33,446 bases of DNA from Magnetospirillum sp. WYHS-4 (GCA_039908345.1 JAMOBD010000034.1:1-33446); one strand, 5' to 3'; counted from the stretch's first letter, positions 8,419 through 17,783 are shown. Made by a program: numbers and translations. The notes: a model not told the origin generated them from the letters alone.

Positions 8419-8923
8419 GTTTTCCGGGCCTTTGGCGATGCGCCTCCTGCTCGCTTGGCACGGACTGTTCGCCGGTGCCTACGGCGTCGCCTTTCTGACC
8501 GCCGAAGGCATCGGGGCCCTGCACCGATTTGCCGGCTACGCCGCCCTGGGCCTCCTGGCTTTACGCTTGGCGGCCGCGATGTTGGCCCCTGAACGCAGTC
8601 CCTGGTCTTTGCCCTGGCCGACCGCAGTCCAGTGGAAGCCGTTCCTTGCCAAGCTGGGGCGGGGAGATATATCGGTCTTTCGCAGCCGCACGCCGCTGGC
8701 ACCCTTGTCTGGGCTGGTCATCCTGGCCGTTCTGGTCCTGGTAAGCGTAAGCGGGCTGATCGCCGAGTTCTGGAAATGGGACGATATGCACGAAGGTGTG
8801 GCCGAGGCCTCCCTGGCCGCGATCCTGGTCCATATCGCCCTGGTGTCCTTGGGGCCGGCCTGGAAAGCGCTTGCCGCCGCACCGCGCGCATCCGAAGCCC
8901 GTTCCGCCGCTTCGGCCTATTGA
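8405..8923 (+). CDS. Cytochrome b561-like di-heme membrane protein
   Basis: The 172-residue product has four hydrophobic helices with candidate heme ligands placed as in the cytochrome b561 / Ni-hydrogenase b-type family: His in LLLAWHGLFAGAYG (helix 1), ALHRFAGYAALG (helix 2), DDMHEGVAEAS (start of helix 4) and ILVHIALVSLG. Such proteins pass electrons between the quinone pool and periplasmic partners. The ATG at 8405 lies inside the end of the preceding small gene; the frame is open further upstream, but those residues are not protein-like. The partner is probably the preceding small envelope protein. It converges with trpE. Confidence 0.8.
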   Translation: MTTTRFSGPLAMRLLLAWHGLFAGAYGVAFLTAEGIGALHRFAGYAALGLLALRLAAAMLAPERSPWSLPWPTAVQWKPFLAKLGRGDISVFRSRTPLAPLSGLVILAVLVLVSVSGLIAEFWKWDDMHEGVAEASLAAILVHIALVSLGPAWKALAAAPRASEARSAASAY

Positions 8924-8934
8924 GGGTGTCCTGT

Positions 8935-8960
8935 CGGGCGGGGGACTTTAGCCCCGCCCG
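8935..8960. terminator. Hairpin between cytochrome b gene and trpE
   Basis: CGGGCGGGG (8935-8943) pairs perfectly with CCCCGCCCG (8952-8960) around an eight-base loop. The right arm lies in the last codons of trpE and the loop holds its TAA stop. It could end transcription from both convergent genes, though there is no clear T run. Confidence 0.55.
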
Positions 8961-10462
8961 GCGGCGAACTTGACGGCCTCTTCGGCTGCGCGGATCAGGG
9001 CACGAGCCTTGTTGCGGCTTTCCTGGTATTCGCCTTCGGGGCTGGAATCGGCGACGATGCCGCCACCCGCCTGGACATAGGCCATCCCATCCTTGACCAC
9101 CGCCGTCCGCAACGCGATGCAGGTGTCCATCTCGCCGTTGGCGCCGAAATATCCGATGCAACCGGCGTAGATGCCGCGCCGTTCCGGCTCCAGTTCGTCG
9201 ATGATCTCCATGGCCCGCACCTTGGGGGCACCCGAGACGGTGCCAGCGGGAAAACCGGCGAACAGAGCGGACATGGCGTCGTGGCGCTGGGTATCCAACG
9301 CGCCTTCGACGTTGGACACGATGTGCATGACGTGGGAATAACGTTCGATGGTCATCCGCTCGGTTACCTTGACGGTGCCGATCTTCGCCACCCGGCCCAC
9401 GTCGTTGCGCCCCAGATCGAGCAGCATCAGGTGTTCGGCCAGTTCCTTGGGATCGGCCAGGAGTTCTTCGGCCAAAGCCTGATCCTGTTCGGGGCTGGCG
9501 CCACGCGGGCGAGTGCCGGCGATGGGGCGAATGGTCACCTTGCCATCGCGCACGCGGACCAGGATCTCGGGGCTGGAGCCCACCACCGAGAACCGGCCGA
9601 AATCCAGGAAGAACAGGAAGGGAGAGGGGTTGAGCCGGCGTAGCGACCGGTAAAGGGCGAAGGCGGGCAGGGCGAAGGGGACTCGGAAACGTTGGGACAG
9701 CACCACTTGAAAAATGTCGCCGGCCAGGATGTATTCCTTGGACTTCTCCACCATGGCGTGGAACCGCTCGCGCGTCATGTTGGAGGCCGGCTCGGGCATC
9801 TCGCCGACGAAGCCGGTGGCGTCCAGGCGCTGGCGGGGCAGGCTGCGCTCGAAGTCGCGCACCACGTCGGCCAGGCGCTCGCAGGCGGACTCGTAGGCTT
9901 CTTCCGGGCTGCGTCCGTCCTTGGGGCGGACCGGAGTGATGACGCTCACCCGGTCTTCGATGGTATCGAACACGGCCATGATGGTGGGCCGAAGGAAGAT
10001 GCCGTCCGGAACCCCCAGGACGTCGGGCTTGGTGTCGGGAATCTTCTCGACCAGACGCACCGTGTCGTAGGCCATGTAGCCCACCAGGCCCGCCGCCATG
10101 GGTGGCAGGCCGGCGGGCAAATCGATCCGGGATTCGTCCACCAGCGCGCGGAGCGAGTCCAGGGTGCCCAGGGGGCAGGGCTCGAAGCCGTCGGCATCGA
10201 CGCGGGCGCGGCGGTTGATTTCCGCCTTGTCGCCGAAGCAGCGCCAGATCAGGTCCGGCTTCAGGCCGATGAAGGAATAGCGCCCCCGCACCGCGCCGCC
10301 GGTCACCGATTCCAGCAGGAAGCTGTTGGGCTGGCCGTCGGCCAGCTTGAGCATGGCGGAAACAGGGGTTTCCAGATCCGCCACCAAGGTCGTCCAGACC
10401 ACCTGCGCCCGGCCGGCGCGATAGGTCTCGGCGAAGGCGGCGAAGTCGGGAAAGGCCTTCAT
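8948..10462 (-). CDS. trpE: Anthranilate synthase component I
   Basis: The 504-residue product is a full-length chorismate-utilising enzyme converting chorismate to anthranilate with TrpG, the first step of tryptophan synthesis. Hallmarks include the N-terminal Trp-binding element LLESVTGGAVRGRYSFIG and the catalytic core: GDIFQVVLSQRF, NPSPFLFFLDFG, SSPEILVRV, RPIAGTRPRG, LLDLGRNDVGRV, FPAGTVSGAPKVRAMEIIDELE and YAGCIGYFGANGEMDTCIALRT. The LLES motif suggests feedback inhibition by tryptophan. It starts one base after the ppiD stop, so no separate leader or attenuator can precede it. The ppiD-trpE order is common in alphaproteobacteria. Confidence 0.97.
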   Translation of the reverse strand: MKAFPDFAAFAETYRAGRAQVVWTTLVADLETPVSAMLKLADGQPNSFLLESVTGGAVRGRYSFIGLKPDLIWRCFGDKAEINRRARVDADGFEPCPLGTLDSLRALVDESRIDLPAGLPPMAAGLVGYMAYDTVRLVEKIPDTKPDVLGVPDGIFLRPTIMAVFDTIEDRVSVITPVRPKDGRSPEEAYESACERLADVVRDFERSLPRQRLDATGFVGEMPEPASNMTRERFHAMVEKSKEYILAGDIFQVVLSQRFRVPFALPAFALYRSLRRLNPSPFLFFLDFGRFSVVGSSPEILVRVRDGKVTIRPIAGTRPRGASPEQDQALAEELLADPKELAEHLMLLDLGRNDVGRVAKIGTVKVTERMTIERYSHVMHIVSNVEGALDTQRHDAMSALFAGFPAGTVSGAPKVRAMEIIDELEPERRGIYAGCIGYFGANGEMDTCIALRTAVVKDGMAYVQAGGGIVADSSPEGEYQESRNKARALIRAAEEAVKFAAGRG

Positions 10463-10463
10463 G

Positions 10464-12368
10464 TCACGACCGCGGTTCGTACAGTTTCTTGAGCCCGGCG
10501 TTGTTGATCGACACCGGGAAGCGCTTGCGCAAGGCCTCGGCCAGTTGCTGCGAGATGTCGTTGCGCATCTCGCCGGCCACTTGGGTGCGCAAGGCCTGCA
10601 CGCCCGGCGCGTCGCCCGAGACGTCGGCTGCCTGGATTTCCTTCAGGCGGGCCACCAGGCTGCCGCCCTTGCCGCGGCCTTCGGCCACGTCACCGACCTT
10701 GAGTTCGAACAGACGGGCGGCCAGATCGGCCGGCATCTCCTTGGGCACGCCCACGCCCTCGCGGGTGAAGGGCCCGGCGACGCCGACGGAGTAGCCGAGT
10801 TCCTTGGCCGCCGCAGCCATGTCCTTGCCGGCCTGCACGGCGGCGGCCAGTTGGGCGGCGGTCTCGGCGGCCAGGCGGGCGCGTTCCGAGTCCTTCCATT
10901 GGGCGAGGACGGCGTCGCGGACCTGATCCAGCGGCTTGAGGGCAGGAGGCGTCACGCCGTCGACCCGCAACAGAAAGAAGCCGTCGTGTCCGGTCTCGAC
11001 CAAGCCGCTGTCCTGATTGGGGCCCGTGGCGAAGGCGGTTTCCAGGAAGGCCTTGCCCGGCGGCAGGTCGGTCACCTTGGCACCGGACGGGTCGTTCCCC
11101 TGGGCGTCGATGGCGGCGATCTTCACCACTTTGGCGCCGAAGGCCTTGCCGGCGTCCTCGATGGTGGCGCCACCGCCCATCTTGTCCTCGATCTTGTTGG
11201 CCATATCGAAGAGGACCTCGGCGGCCTTGTCCCTGCGGGCTTCCTGGGTCACCTTGGCGCGGGCCTCCTCGAAGGTCGTCTGGCGGCCGGTCTGGACCGA
11301 CACCACCTTGAGCACGTGCCAACCCAGCGCCGAACGGGTCGGCTGGACGATTCCCCCCGCATCCACCTGGAAGGCGGCGTCGGCGATTTCGGCCAGCAGA
11401 TCGTCGCGGGTGACCATGCCGAGCGCGAGGGCGTCGGCCGGCTGGCCGGCGACGTCCTTGGCGACCTGGGCGAAGTCCGCGCCCTTGGCGACCATCTCGA
11501 AGGCCTTGCGGGCATCTTCCTCCTTGCCGAGAATCATCTGCAGGAGGTTCCGCTTTTCCGGCTCGACGAATTCGGCGGCGCGCTGTTCGAAGGATTCCTT
11601 GGCCTGGGCCTCTGTGATTTCGATGCCGCCCATCAGGTCGGCGGCGTCCAGACGCAGCACGGTCAGCGCGCGGTATTCCGGGGCGGTGAACTTGGCGGCG
11701 CTGTCCTGGTGGAACTTGGCCAGTGCTTCGGGAGCCGGTGCGGCGGGTTCGGGCATGGCGGCGTCGGCGATGCGCACCACCTCGGCGGCGCGGCGTTCGA
11801 AGCGATGGCGGAACAGGGCTTCCGCCATGGCCTTGGGCGCCACGGTCGGCCCGGCGTCGGCGACCATGCTTTCGAGGAACTGGGCGCGCGTCAAGTCGCC
11901 CCGCATCATGGCGACGAACTGATCCTCGTTCAGGCCGTTGTCGCGGAGAATCTGTTCGTAGGCGAAGCGGTCGAACTGGCCGGCCTTGTTGTGGAAGGTC
12001 TTGTCGGCGCGGATGCGGGCCGAGATCACGTCGTCGGGTACCGCGACACCCAGCTCATTCGCGGCCAAGGTCAGCAGCTTGCGGTCGATCAAGCGCTGCA
12101 GGACGACGCCGGCGATGTCGGCGGGCTGCAGCTTGGTCTTGTCGAACGAAGGGCCCAGAGCCTGCTGCAGGCGGGACAATTCCGCCTGGACCTCGTTGTG
12201 CAACTCGTTGGGCCCGATCTTGGCCGGCCCGACTTCGGCGATCCAGTCGATGCCGGCGCCGACGCGGATCATGTCCCCCACGCCCCAGGCGGCGAAGCTG
12301 AGGATCAAGATGCCGAACAAGATCTTGATGACGATGGACTTGGAATGGGTACGCAGGACATCCAGCAT
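10464..12368 (-). CDS. ppiD: PpiD/SurA-type periplasmic peptidyl-prolyl isomerase
   Basis: The 634-residue product has a short cytoplasmic start, one membrane anchor (about residues 12-35, IVIKILFGILILSFAAWGVG), a SurA_N-like helical region (NELHNEVQAELSRLQQ...VLQRLIDRKLL) and a parvulin-type isomerase domain near residues 260-360. The latter includes FAQVAKDVAGQPAD and ALGWHVLKVVSV. A second long helical and beta region follows to the end. PpiD is an inner-membrane-anchored chaperone for proteins leaving SecYEG. Length matches the family (about 620-640). The stop lies one base from the trpE start, so translation is coupled. Confidence 0.92.
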   Translation of the reverse strand: MLDVLRTHSKSIVIKILFGILILSFAAWGVGDMIRVGAGIDWIAEVGPAKIGPNELHNEVQAELSRLQQALGPSFDKTKLQPADIAGVVLQRLIDRKLLTLAANELGVAVPDDVISARIRADKTFHNKAGQFDRFAYEQILRDNGLNEDQFVAMMRGDLTRAQFLESMVADAGPTVAPKAMAEALFRHRFERRAAEVVRIADAAMPEPAAPAPEALAKFHQDSAAKFTAPEYRALTVLRLDAADLMGGIEITEAQAKESFEQRAAEFVEPEKRNLLQMILGKEEDARKAFEMVAKGADFAQVAKDVAGQPADALALGMVTRDDLLAEIADAAFQVDAGGIVQPTRSALGWHVLKVVSVQTGRQTTFEEARAKVTQEARRDKAAEVLFDMANKIEDKMGGGATIEDAGKAFGAKVVKIAAIDAQGNDPSGAKVTDLPPGKAFLETAFATGPNQDSGLVETGHDGFFLLRVDGVTPPALKPLDQVRDAVLAQWKDSERARLAAETAAQLAAAVQAGKDMAAAAKELGYSVGVAGPFTREGVGVPKEMPADLAARLFELKVGDVAEGRGKGGSLVARLKEIQAADVSGDAPGVQALRTQVAGEMRNDISQQLAEALRKRFPVSINNAGLKKLYEPRS

Positions 12369-12428
12369 GGGGAGAGACCGATCCTTGGGTTCTTCAGCGG
12401 CGCGGCATCATAAGGGCAGCCCCCGCCC

Positions 12429-12447
12429 CCCGCAACGGCTTTGCGGG
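12429..12447. terminator. Hairpin between the nuclease-like gene and ppiD
   Basis: CCCGCAA (12429-12435) pairs with TTGCGGG (12441-12447) around a five-base loop. It lies downstream of the minus-strand methyltransferase-nuclease pair and upstream of ppiD. It lacks a clear T run, so termination is only possible. Confidence 0.4.
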
Positions 12448-12484
12448 ATTGGCCTGGGCCGGCAGCCCGAACGGGCGGGAGCAA

Positions 12485-13138
12485 TCACGAATTGAGTCCG
12501 GCAGGCGACATGGGCAGAAGGATATGGCGAATCTCGAAATCGGATTCCTTGCCCTTGCGGCCATGGGACGACATATACCTTTGGACGAAACCGAAGGCAC
12601 GCAAACGCGCCAGGGGACCGGTCAAGGACAACGCTTTGCGGTTGCCGGAAATGGCCGCATCGATGCTTCGGGCGGCAGCTTCCAAGTCGCTGTCCAAGAC
12701 GTAGCCAACCATGATCCCGAGGGGAAGGGACTGGGCATACTGGGCGCTGAGATAGCGGGCCATCCCGCCTTTCACATAGGAGCTGGCCTGGGATTTCCGC
12801 CCATGTCCGGTATTGACGTTGAGCCGCTTGCACTCGAAGGCGACATAGCTGTCGGCGTCCTGGTTGAGGACGATGGCGATATCCAGGTAGCCCTTGATCG
12901 AGACGTCGCCCGAACGCTGCTCCGCGAGCAATTCCATCTGCGAGTGGATCGCGCCGATGTGCCGTACCACATGGTCCCGCTTCAGGCGGACAACCAGCCG
13001 TCTCGATATCTCGTTTTCGCGCGGGTTGCCGGGAAGGCCCTGGATGCAGGCCGGCCACAGCGCGGGAAGACGTTCCGCCATGCGGCATTCGACATCCTGG
13101 AAGCGCTTCAGCCAGGCGGTGGGATCGCCGATCAGCAT
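12485..13138 (-). CDS. PD-(D/E)XK nuclease-like protein, partner of the methyltransferase
   Basis: The 217-residue product shows a plausible PD-(D/E)XK core: an N-terminal helix with acidic residues (RENEISRRLVVRL, Glu41/Glu43), then GYLDIAIVL (Asp86), then YVAFECKRLN (Glu102-Cys-Lys104). D-(16)-E-x-K spacing is usual for the fold. The overall family is not known to me. The ATG at 13138 overlaps the end of the methyltransferase gene (ATGCTGA), so the two proteins are probably made together. A restriction or anti-phage role is the natural inference. The nuclease call rests on the motif and on the neighbour; it could also be an inactive regulator. Confidence 0.65.
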   Translation of the reverse strand: MLIGDPTAWLKRFQDVECRMAERLPALWPACIQGLPGNPRENEISRRLVVRLKRDHVVRHIGAIHSQMELLAEQRSGDVSIKGYLDIAIVLNQDADSYVAFECKRLNVNTGHGRKSQASSYVKGGMARYLSAQYAQSLPLGIMVGYVLDSDLEAAARSIDAAISGNRKALSLTGPLARLRAFGFVQRYMSSHGRKGKESDFEIRHILLPMSPAGLNS

Positions 13139-16100
13139 GACGGCCCTTTCCGCTGCGCCCGGAAGAGTTCGGCGGCGATCTCGTCCGCATCGGCGAGTGC
13201 CGTGGAGCGCAGCCAATAGCGAAGGTGGGTCGGCTTGACGAGATAGAGGTCGCCGTCGATCAATACCCGCAGGTCGGGCATGATCTGGAAATTCCGTCCG
13301 GCGACGTTCGCCAAGTGGGGGGATATATCGGCCAGGACCTTCTCCAGTTCGCTGCCGCGCGGGGGCTCGGAATAGGCCTCGCCGCTATCCAGGCGCAGGC
13401 GCAGGATCGCCAGGTCCTTCCCCTTTCCGGCAAGGGTTACCGACAGGCGGGAGCCCGGTTCCAGCCAGCGTTCCAAGGCATGGCGCAGGGTATCGGCATA
13501 ATGCCTGCGATCCGAGGGCTTGCAGTCCGGCCACAGGTCGGCCAATCGGTTTGTCCGCGGCTGGATGCGAGGGACCAGCCTTTCCATCGTTTCCTCGACA
13601 AGGACCGTTTCTTCTTCCGACAGGCCGAAGTAGCGGTAGACCAGCTTGTCCACCTCCGGAAGGATGTCTCCGGACGGCCGCAGCGGCGAATTGGCCTCGC
13701 GGATCGCCTCATCGACCCGCCCCACGATCTCGTCGAAGGCAAGGCTGGCCGCCTGGGGATCGGCGAGGTCGTCGGGCATGGGGAAGGGAAGGAGAAGAAG
13801 CTCGGCCTGGTGGATCTTGGAACGGTCCGCGCCCAGGTTCGCGGTGGCATGGAGGGCGAACCAGGCCGCCAGGCGGCTGTTGAGGATGGCCGTCAGGACC
13901 TTGGCCCGCGGCGCTTCCCCGTTCGGAAACTTGATGGCCTGGATCGAGTGTTGAAAAACTAGGTTCTGGGAGGAGTATGCGGCCCGTATCCGGCCGGTCT
14001 TCCGCTTGACCCCTTGCGGAACCAGCACGTGAGGGCCGATGAAGCCCTGCAGGAAGCCGGGACGATGGATACGGTTGTCCGACCTTGGGGGGGCATGCAC
14101 GGGCGAAAGGGCAACGGGGGGCAGGCCCCTTGCATCGAAGTAGGGGTATCGCGTGACTTCGTCCTCTCGCTGCCATCTGTAGCCCGGATCGTTCAGCCTT
14201 CCGGCATTTGCCGGCTTGAAGCCCTGTCCGATGATCCATCCTGGCCGGGAGTTGCGGCGATGCGCGGGTGTATTGATGTGTTCGTCGATCAAATCCCTCA
14301 TCCGGGGCAGGCTGGACAGGTACTGGAACAGCTTTTCGTCCGGCTGGCGCATCCAAAGCCGGCGCTTGAGGAGAGAGGTATCCTTCGCCACCAAGTCCGA
14401 GCGCAGTTGGCCGCAATCCCAGCGGCTGAGCGTCATGGTTCGCCTCAGCCGCAGCGAGGGATCGGCCTTGGGGCACCAGTAGTCGAAGCGATGGGGCGGG
14501 GTCGAAGGATCGTGCCGTCCGCAGATCAGGAGCGCCGCCGGCCGCTCCGCCCCTTCGAACAGCAGGAAGGCGAGATCGGCGAAGTTGACGATCCGGCGGA
14601 TGGGGGCTTCCGTGAACAGCCTTTGGCGGGCCGCTACCGTGGTCGGTTTATGGTTGTGCAGCGTTGCCATGGCGGGGAGAAGAAGCCCGACCACGCCATC
14701 CGAAGAAACCGCGGTGCCGGCCTTCCACAGGAAGGCCCAGGCGATTTCCTTTTCGGGGAAGGGGAATTCATGTTCCGCGCACCAGGACGCAGCGCCTCCC
14801 GCTTCGTTCCGGCGGCCCTTCCATGGGGGATTGCCGATGACGATGTCGACGGCCGGGGCGTCGGGCTGGCGAAAGAAGCTTCCCGCCCGGAGCGTCCGGT
14901 TCCACAGGCGGGGCAGCAGCTTGCCTTTTTCCATCAGGGCACGGATATCGGGCACGGGCACCTGTTCCAGCAGGGCCAGGTAAAGGGAAAAGACCGCCAC
15001 CCGCAAGGCGCCGCTGTCGATGTCGAAGCCACGAAGCCGCGAAGCGATATCGAGCAGGTCCTGCCACGAGGGTTCGCAGCCAGTCCGGCGACGGTTCTCG
15101 ACCATCCGCTCGAACAGGCGAACCAGGAAGACCCCGGACCCGCAAGCGGGGTCCAGGGCGGTGCCGCTTTCCTTCTGCGCCGGAGTCAGGAACTCCCAGA
15201 CCTGGTTGACCACCACGTCGGCCAGGAACATGGGGGTGAAATAGGCGCCGTCCTCGCGTCTGGCCTCCGGGGCGGCTTTCAGGAACCGGTCGTAGACGGC
15301 GCTGAGCAACGCGACGGGAATGTACTTGAAGTCGTAGGACGCGAACAGCCTTCCTTGTCTGAATGCCATGTCCTCCAGGCCGTCGCGGAAACGTCGGAGG
15401 ATCTCCAGATGGCCGGGATCGAGGGTAACGGCAGGGCTGTCGGGGTCGAAAGAGCAGGGGGCCACGAAAAGGTCCCCGTTGAACTTTGGCCTGAGCCAGT
15501 CGAACAGAGCCGCCACGCAAGAGACGTCGCCGGTACCCAGCAGGGCGGACAGGGACTGGGCCCGGCCTGCGGAGACCTGCCGGAAGACGTCCGGCCGCAA
15601 GACGTCCCGGTCTTCCAGGTAGGCGACGAACATGGCCTGCATCAGCAGCGCCTGCGCCGCTTCCCGGGGCAGGCCCATGTCGGCGAGCCCATCGACGGTC
15701 ATGCTCAAGTTGTCGAGGAGAACCCGGTCGATCCGTTCTTCCCGATCGAAGTGGCCCTTGTTGTCCGACCAGAAGCGCCCGGACTCTACGGAACGGACGA
15801 TCTCCTTGAGATGCATGGCATCGCGGACGAGCTGGAAATTCCTGATGTGGGTGGGATCGGCGGCGCCTTCGTCCGCTGCCGGAGGGCGCCGCACCAGGGA
15901 ATAGGCGCGCAGGACGTCGCCTTCGATGACCAGAAGCAGGCTCATCAGCCCCTGGTTCCACAGCGCGCGACGCACCCGGTCGATGGCCGAGGGATCGGCA
16001 CGGTTCTGGACGAGGAAGCCGATGGTCGGCACTTCCTCGACGCAGAACACCGCCGCCAGCCCCAGTTCGGCGAAGGCGGTCCGGATCGCCACGCCATGGG

Positions 16101-16200
16101 GGCCGGCGAAGGGTTGGCTGCCGCGCAAGACAAGTTCCGGCTCCTGGCGGTCCAGGAGTGCCAATGCCTCTCGCCACTCCCGCGGAAATTGGGCCGTCAT
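13132..16200 (-). CDS. N6-adenine DNA methyltransferase, Eco57I/PglX-like
   Basis: The 1022-residue product has the SAM-binding motif I LDPACGSGVFLVRLFERM (about residues 346-363) and catalytic motif IV DIVIGNPPWKG (about 450-460), the NPPW form of gamma-class N6-adenine methyltransferases. The segment REDGAYFTPMFLADVVV just before motif I is typical of N6_Mtase/Eco57I enzymes. The N-terminal 120 residues (EVPTIGFLVQNR, ALWNQGLMSLLLVIEGDVLR) resemble the nuclease-like N-domain of this class, but I see no clear ExK triad there. The C-terminal half (GQGFKPANAGR, FPMPDDL, DKLVYRYFGLSEEE) should hold the target-recognition domain. It overlaps the PD-(D/E)XK gene by seven bases. It could be part of a Type II-like, BREX-like or new two-gene system; no helicase or specificity subunit is nearby. 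Confidence 0.85.
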   Translation of the reverse strand: MTAQFPREWREALALLDRQEPELVLRGSQPFAGPHGVAIRTAFAELGLAAVFCVEEVPTIGFLVQNRADPSAIDRVRRALWNQGLMSLLLVIEGDVLRAYSLVRRPPAADEGAADPTHIRNFQLVRDAMHLKEIVRSVESGRFWSDNKGHFDREERIDRVLLDNLSMTVDGLADMGLPREAAQALLMQAMFVAYLEDRDVLRPDVFRQVSAGRAQSLSALLGTGDVSCVAALFDWLRPKFNGDLFVAPCSFDPDSPAVTLDPGHLEILRRFRDGLEDMAFRQGRLFASYDFKYIPVALLSAVYDRFLKAAPEARREDGAYFTPMFLADVVVNQVWEFLTPAQKESGTALDPACGSGVFLVRLFERMVENRRRTGCEPSWQDLLDIASRLRGFDIDSGALRVAVFSLYLALLEQVPVPDIRALMEKGKLLPRLWNRTLRAGSFFRQPDAPAVDIVIGNPPWKGRRNEAGGAASWCAEHEFPFPEKEIAWAFLWKAGTAVSSDGVVGLLLPAMATLHNHKPTTVAARQRLFTEAPIRRIVNFADLAFLLFEGAERPAALLICGRHDPSTPPHRFDYWCPKADPSLRLRRTMTLSRWDCGQLRSDLVAKDTSLLKRRLWMRQPDEKLFQYLSSLPRMRDLIDEHINTPAHRRNSRPGWIIGQGFKPANAGRLNDPGYRWQREDEVTRYPYFDARGLPPVALSPVHAPPRSDNRIHRPGFLQGFIGPHVLVPQGVKRKTGRIRAAYSSQNLVFQHSIQAIKFPNGEAPRAKVLTAILNSRLAAWFALHATANLGADRSKIHQAELLLLPFPMPDDLADPQAASLAFDEIVGRVDEAIREANSPLRPSGDILPEVDKLVYRYFGLSEEETVLVEETMERLVPRIQPRTNRLADLWPDCKPSDRRHYADTLRHALERWLEPGSRLSVTLAGKGKDLAILRLRLDSGEAYSEPPRGSELEKVLADISPHLANVAGRNFQIMPDLRVLIDGDLYLVKPTHLRYWLRSTALADADEIAAELFRAQRKGPSC

Positions 16201-16286
16201 CGTGCCAGTCCCGTTCCCCTTTTGCGCCTTGCCCCTTTATCGAACAAATGCGGCTCCAAATCAATTGAGTATAACCGCTCTCCAGC

Positions 16287-16408
16287 CAGGGGAATCGGGT
16301 GAAGGCGGAGAGTCCTGCCAAAGCCTGGGAGCGCGGACGTCCCGTCCGCAAATTGCGGGCCGGAAGGGTAGGTTCGTTCCCCTTTGGGGCCTTCACCCGA
16401 TTGCCCTG
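16287..16408. mobile_element. MITE-like element with about 20-bp terminal inverted repeats
   Basis: CAGGGGAATCGGGTGAAGGC (16287-16306) pairs with GCCTTCACCCGATTGCCCTG (16389-16408), 19 of 20 positions matching. The 122-base unit has no coding capacity. Inside it GCGGACG-tcc-CGTCCGC (16333-16349) forms a further perfect hairpin. I see no clear target-site duplication. It lies between the sigma54 regulator gene's end and the methyltransferase start and could also act as a terminator. Confidence 0.6.
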
Positions 16409-16451
16409 CTCGCCGGGCCGGTGGACGTGTTCGACATTCGCACCGGATAGC

Positions 16452-17783
16452 CTATCCCGCCAGCCCCAGCTTTTGCATGCGGCGCCACAGCGTGCTGCGG
16501 TCGATGCCCAGCAGGCGGGCGGCCAGGGTGCGGTTGCCGCCGGCCTGGGCCAGGGCGGCTTCGATGCGGCGGCGCAGATCGTCGGGGCCGTCCTCCGTCC
16601 CGTCGTCGCCGCGCAGGCGGCGGCGGTTGTGTTCCTCGTATTCCCGGATGTCCTGGGGCAGGCTTTCCGGCAGCACCGTGTTGTCCACCGCGCAGATCAG
16701 CCCGTGTTCGACAGCGTTTTCCATCTCGCGCACGTTGCCCGGCCAGGGATAGTCCATCATCAGCCGCATGGCCTCGGGCGAACATTGCAGGTCCGCGACG
16801 TAACCCCTCTCTTGAAGTTTTTTGCAGAAGTGATTGATAAGCAATGGGATATCCCCTGGACGCTCGCGCAGCGGCGGGATGCCGATGGGGATCACCGCCA
16901 GGCGGTAGTAGAGGTCGGCGCGGAACTCGCCCGCGTCCACCATGTCGCGGACGTTGCGGTTGGACGCGCTGATGACCCGCGCGTCCACCTTGACCGGCTT
17001 GTCGGAACCGACCATCTCGAATTCCTGTTCCTGGATCGCCCGCAGCAGCTTGGCCTGGAGATGGATGGGGATCTCGCCCACCTCGTCCAGGAACAACGTG
17101 CCCCGGTGCGCCGCCTGGAAGCGGCCGGGCCGGTCCTGGGTGGCGCCGGTGAAGGCGCCGCGCACATGGCCGAACAGTTCGGACTCGATCAGGCTTTCGG
17201 GAATGGCGGCGCAGTTGACTTCGACGAAGGGATGTTCCGCCCGCCCGCTCAGGCGGTGGATCAGGCGGGCGATCTGGGTCTTGCCGGTTCCGGACTCGCC
17301 CTGCAGCAGCACGAAGGCATTGGTCGGCGCGATCTGTTCGATGCGCCGCAGGATGTCCAGCATGCGCGGATCGCTGCTGATGAGTTCCTGGCTGGCGCGT
17401 CGGATCGCCGCTTCCAGGTGGCGCTGCTCGGTCATGTCCTGGGCGATCACCAGGCGCAGGCGGCCGTTGCCGCCCGGCGCCTCGACCAGGCCGCAGTGGA
17501 AGCTGAGATCCCGCTGCTGCCCCTCGCGGGAAGCCACGCGCCGTTCGAACCTGACGAAGCCGCCGTCGCGGCGTCGGCCCGCCTCTGCGATCGCGTTCAG
17601 CAGGTTGAAATCGCCGATGCGGCCCAGTTCGCGGATCGGCTCGTTGGGCGAGGCGCCCAGCATCTCGCCCGCCGCCGGGTTCTGATAGAGCACCCGGCCG
17701 CGTTCGTCGGCGATGATGACGCCTTCCTCCATGAAAGCCACGATGGCCTCCAGAAGGGGATAAAGGTCGCCGATGGTTTCCAT
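16452..17783 (-). CDS. Sigma54-dependent transcriptional activator (PAS-AAA+-Fis)
   Basis: The 443-residue product has an N-terminal PAS domain ([20 protein letters not shown], about residues 10-120), a central AAA+ domain and a C-terminal Fis-type helix-turn-helix ([26 protein letters not shown]). Key motifs are Walker A GESGTGKT (162-169), the sigma54-contact loop GAFTGA (209-214) and Walker [10 protein letters not shown] (near 230). PAS suggests sensing of redox state or a small ligand; no heme-type signature is evident. It is transcribed away from the SCP2-RND genes and is their likely activator. The ATG at 17783 gives a natural PAS start; an ATG at 17855 would add 24 residues. Neither has a strong ribosome-binding site. 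Confidence 0.9.
   Translation of the reverse strand: METIGDLYPLLEAIVAFMEEGVIIADERGRVLYQNPAAGEMLGASPNEPIRELGRIGDFNLLNAIAEAGRRRDGGFVRFERRVASREGQQRDLSFHCGLVEAPGGNGRLRLVIAQDMTEQRHLEAAIRRASQELISSDPRMLDILRRIEQIAPTNAFVLLQGESGTGKTQIARLIHRLSGRAEHPFVEVNCAAIPESLIESELFGHVRGAFTGATQDRPGRFQAAHRGTLFLDEVGEIPIHLQAKLLRAIQEQEFEMVGSDKPVKVDARVISASNRNVRDMVDAGEFRADLYYRLAVIPIGIPPLRERPGDIPLLINHFCKKLQERGYVADLQCSPEAMRLMMDYPWPGNVREMENAVEHGLICAVDNTVLPESLPQDIREYEEHNRRRLRGDDGTEDGPDDLRRRIEAALAQAGGNRTLAARLLGIDRSTLWRRMQKLGLAG

Noticed and set aside
10461-12413. Plus-strand open frame of 650 codons
   Set aside because: It is antisense to ppiD, which has clear PpiD motifs; the product is Gly/His/Leu-rich noise.
14014-16302. Plus-strand open frame of 762 codons
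   Set aside because: It is antisense to the methyltransferase with its LDPACGSG and NPPW motifs; no domain in the shadow product.
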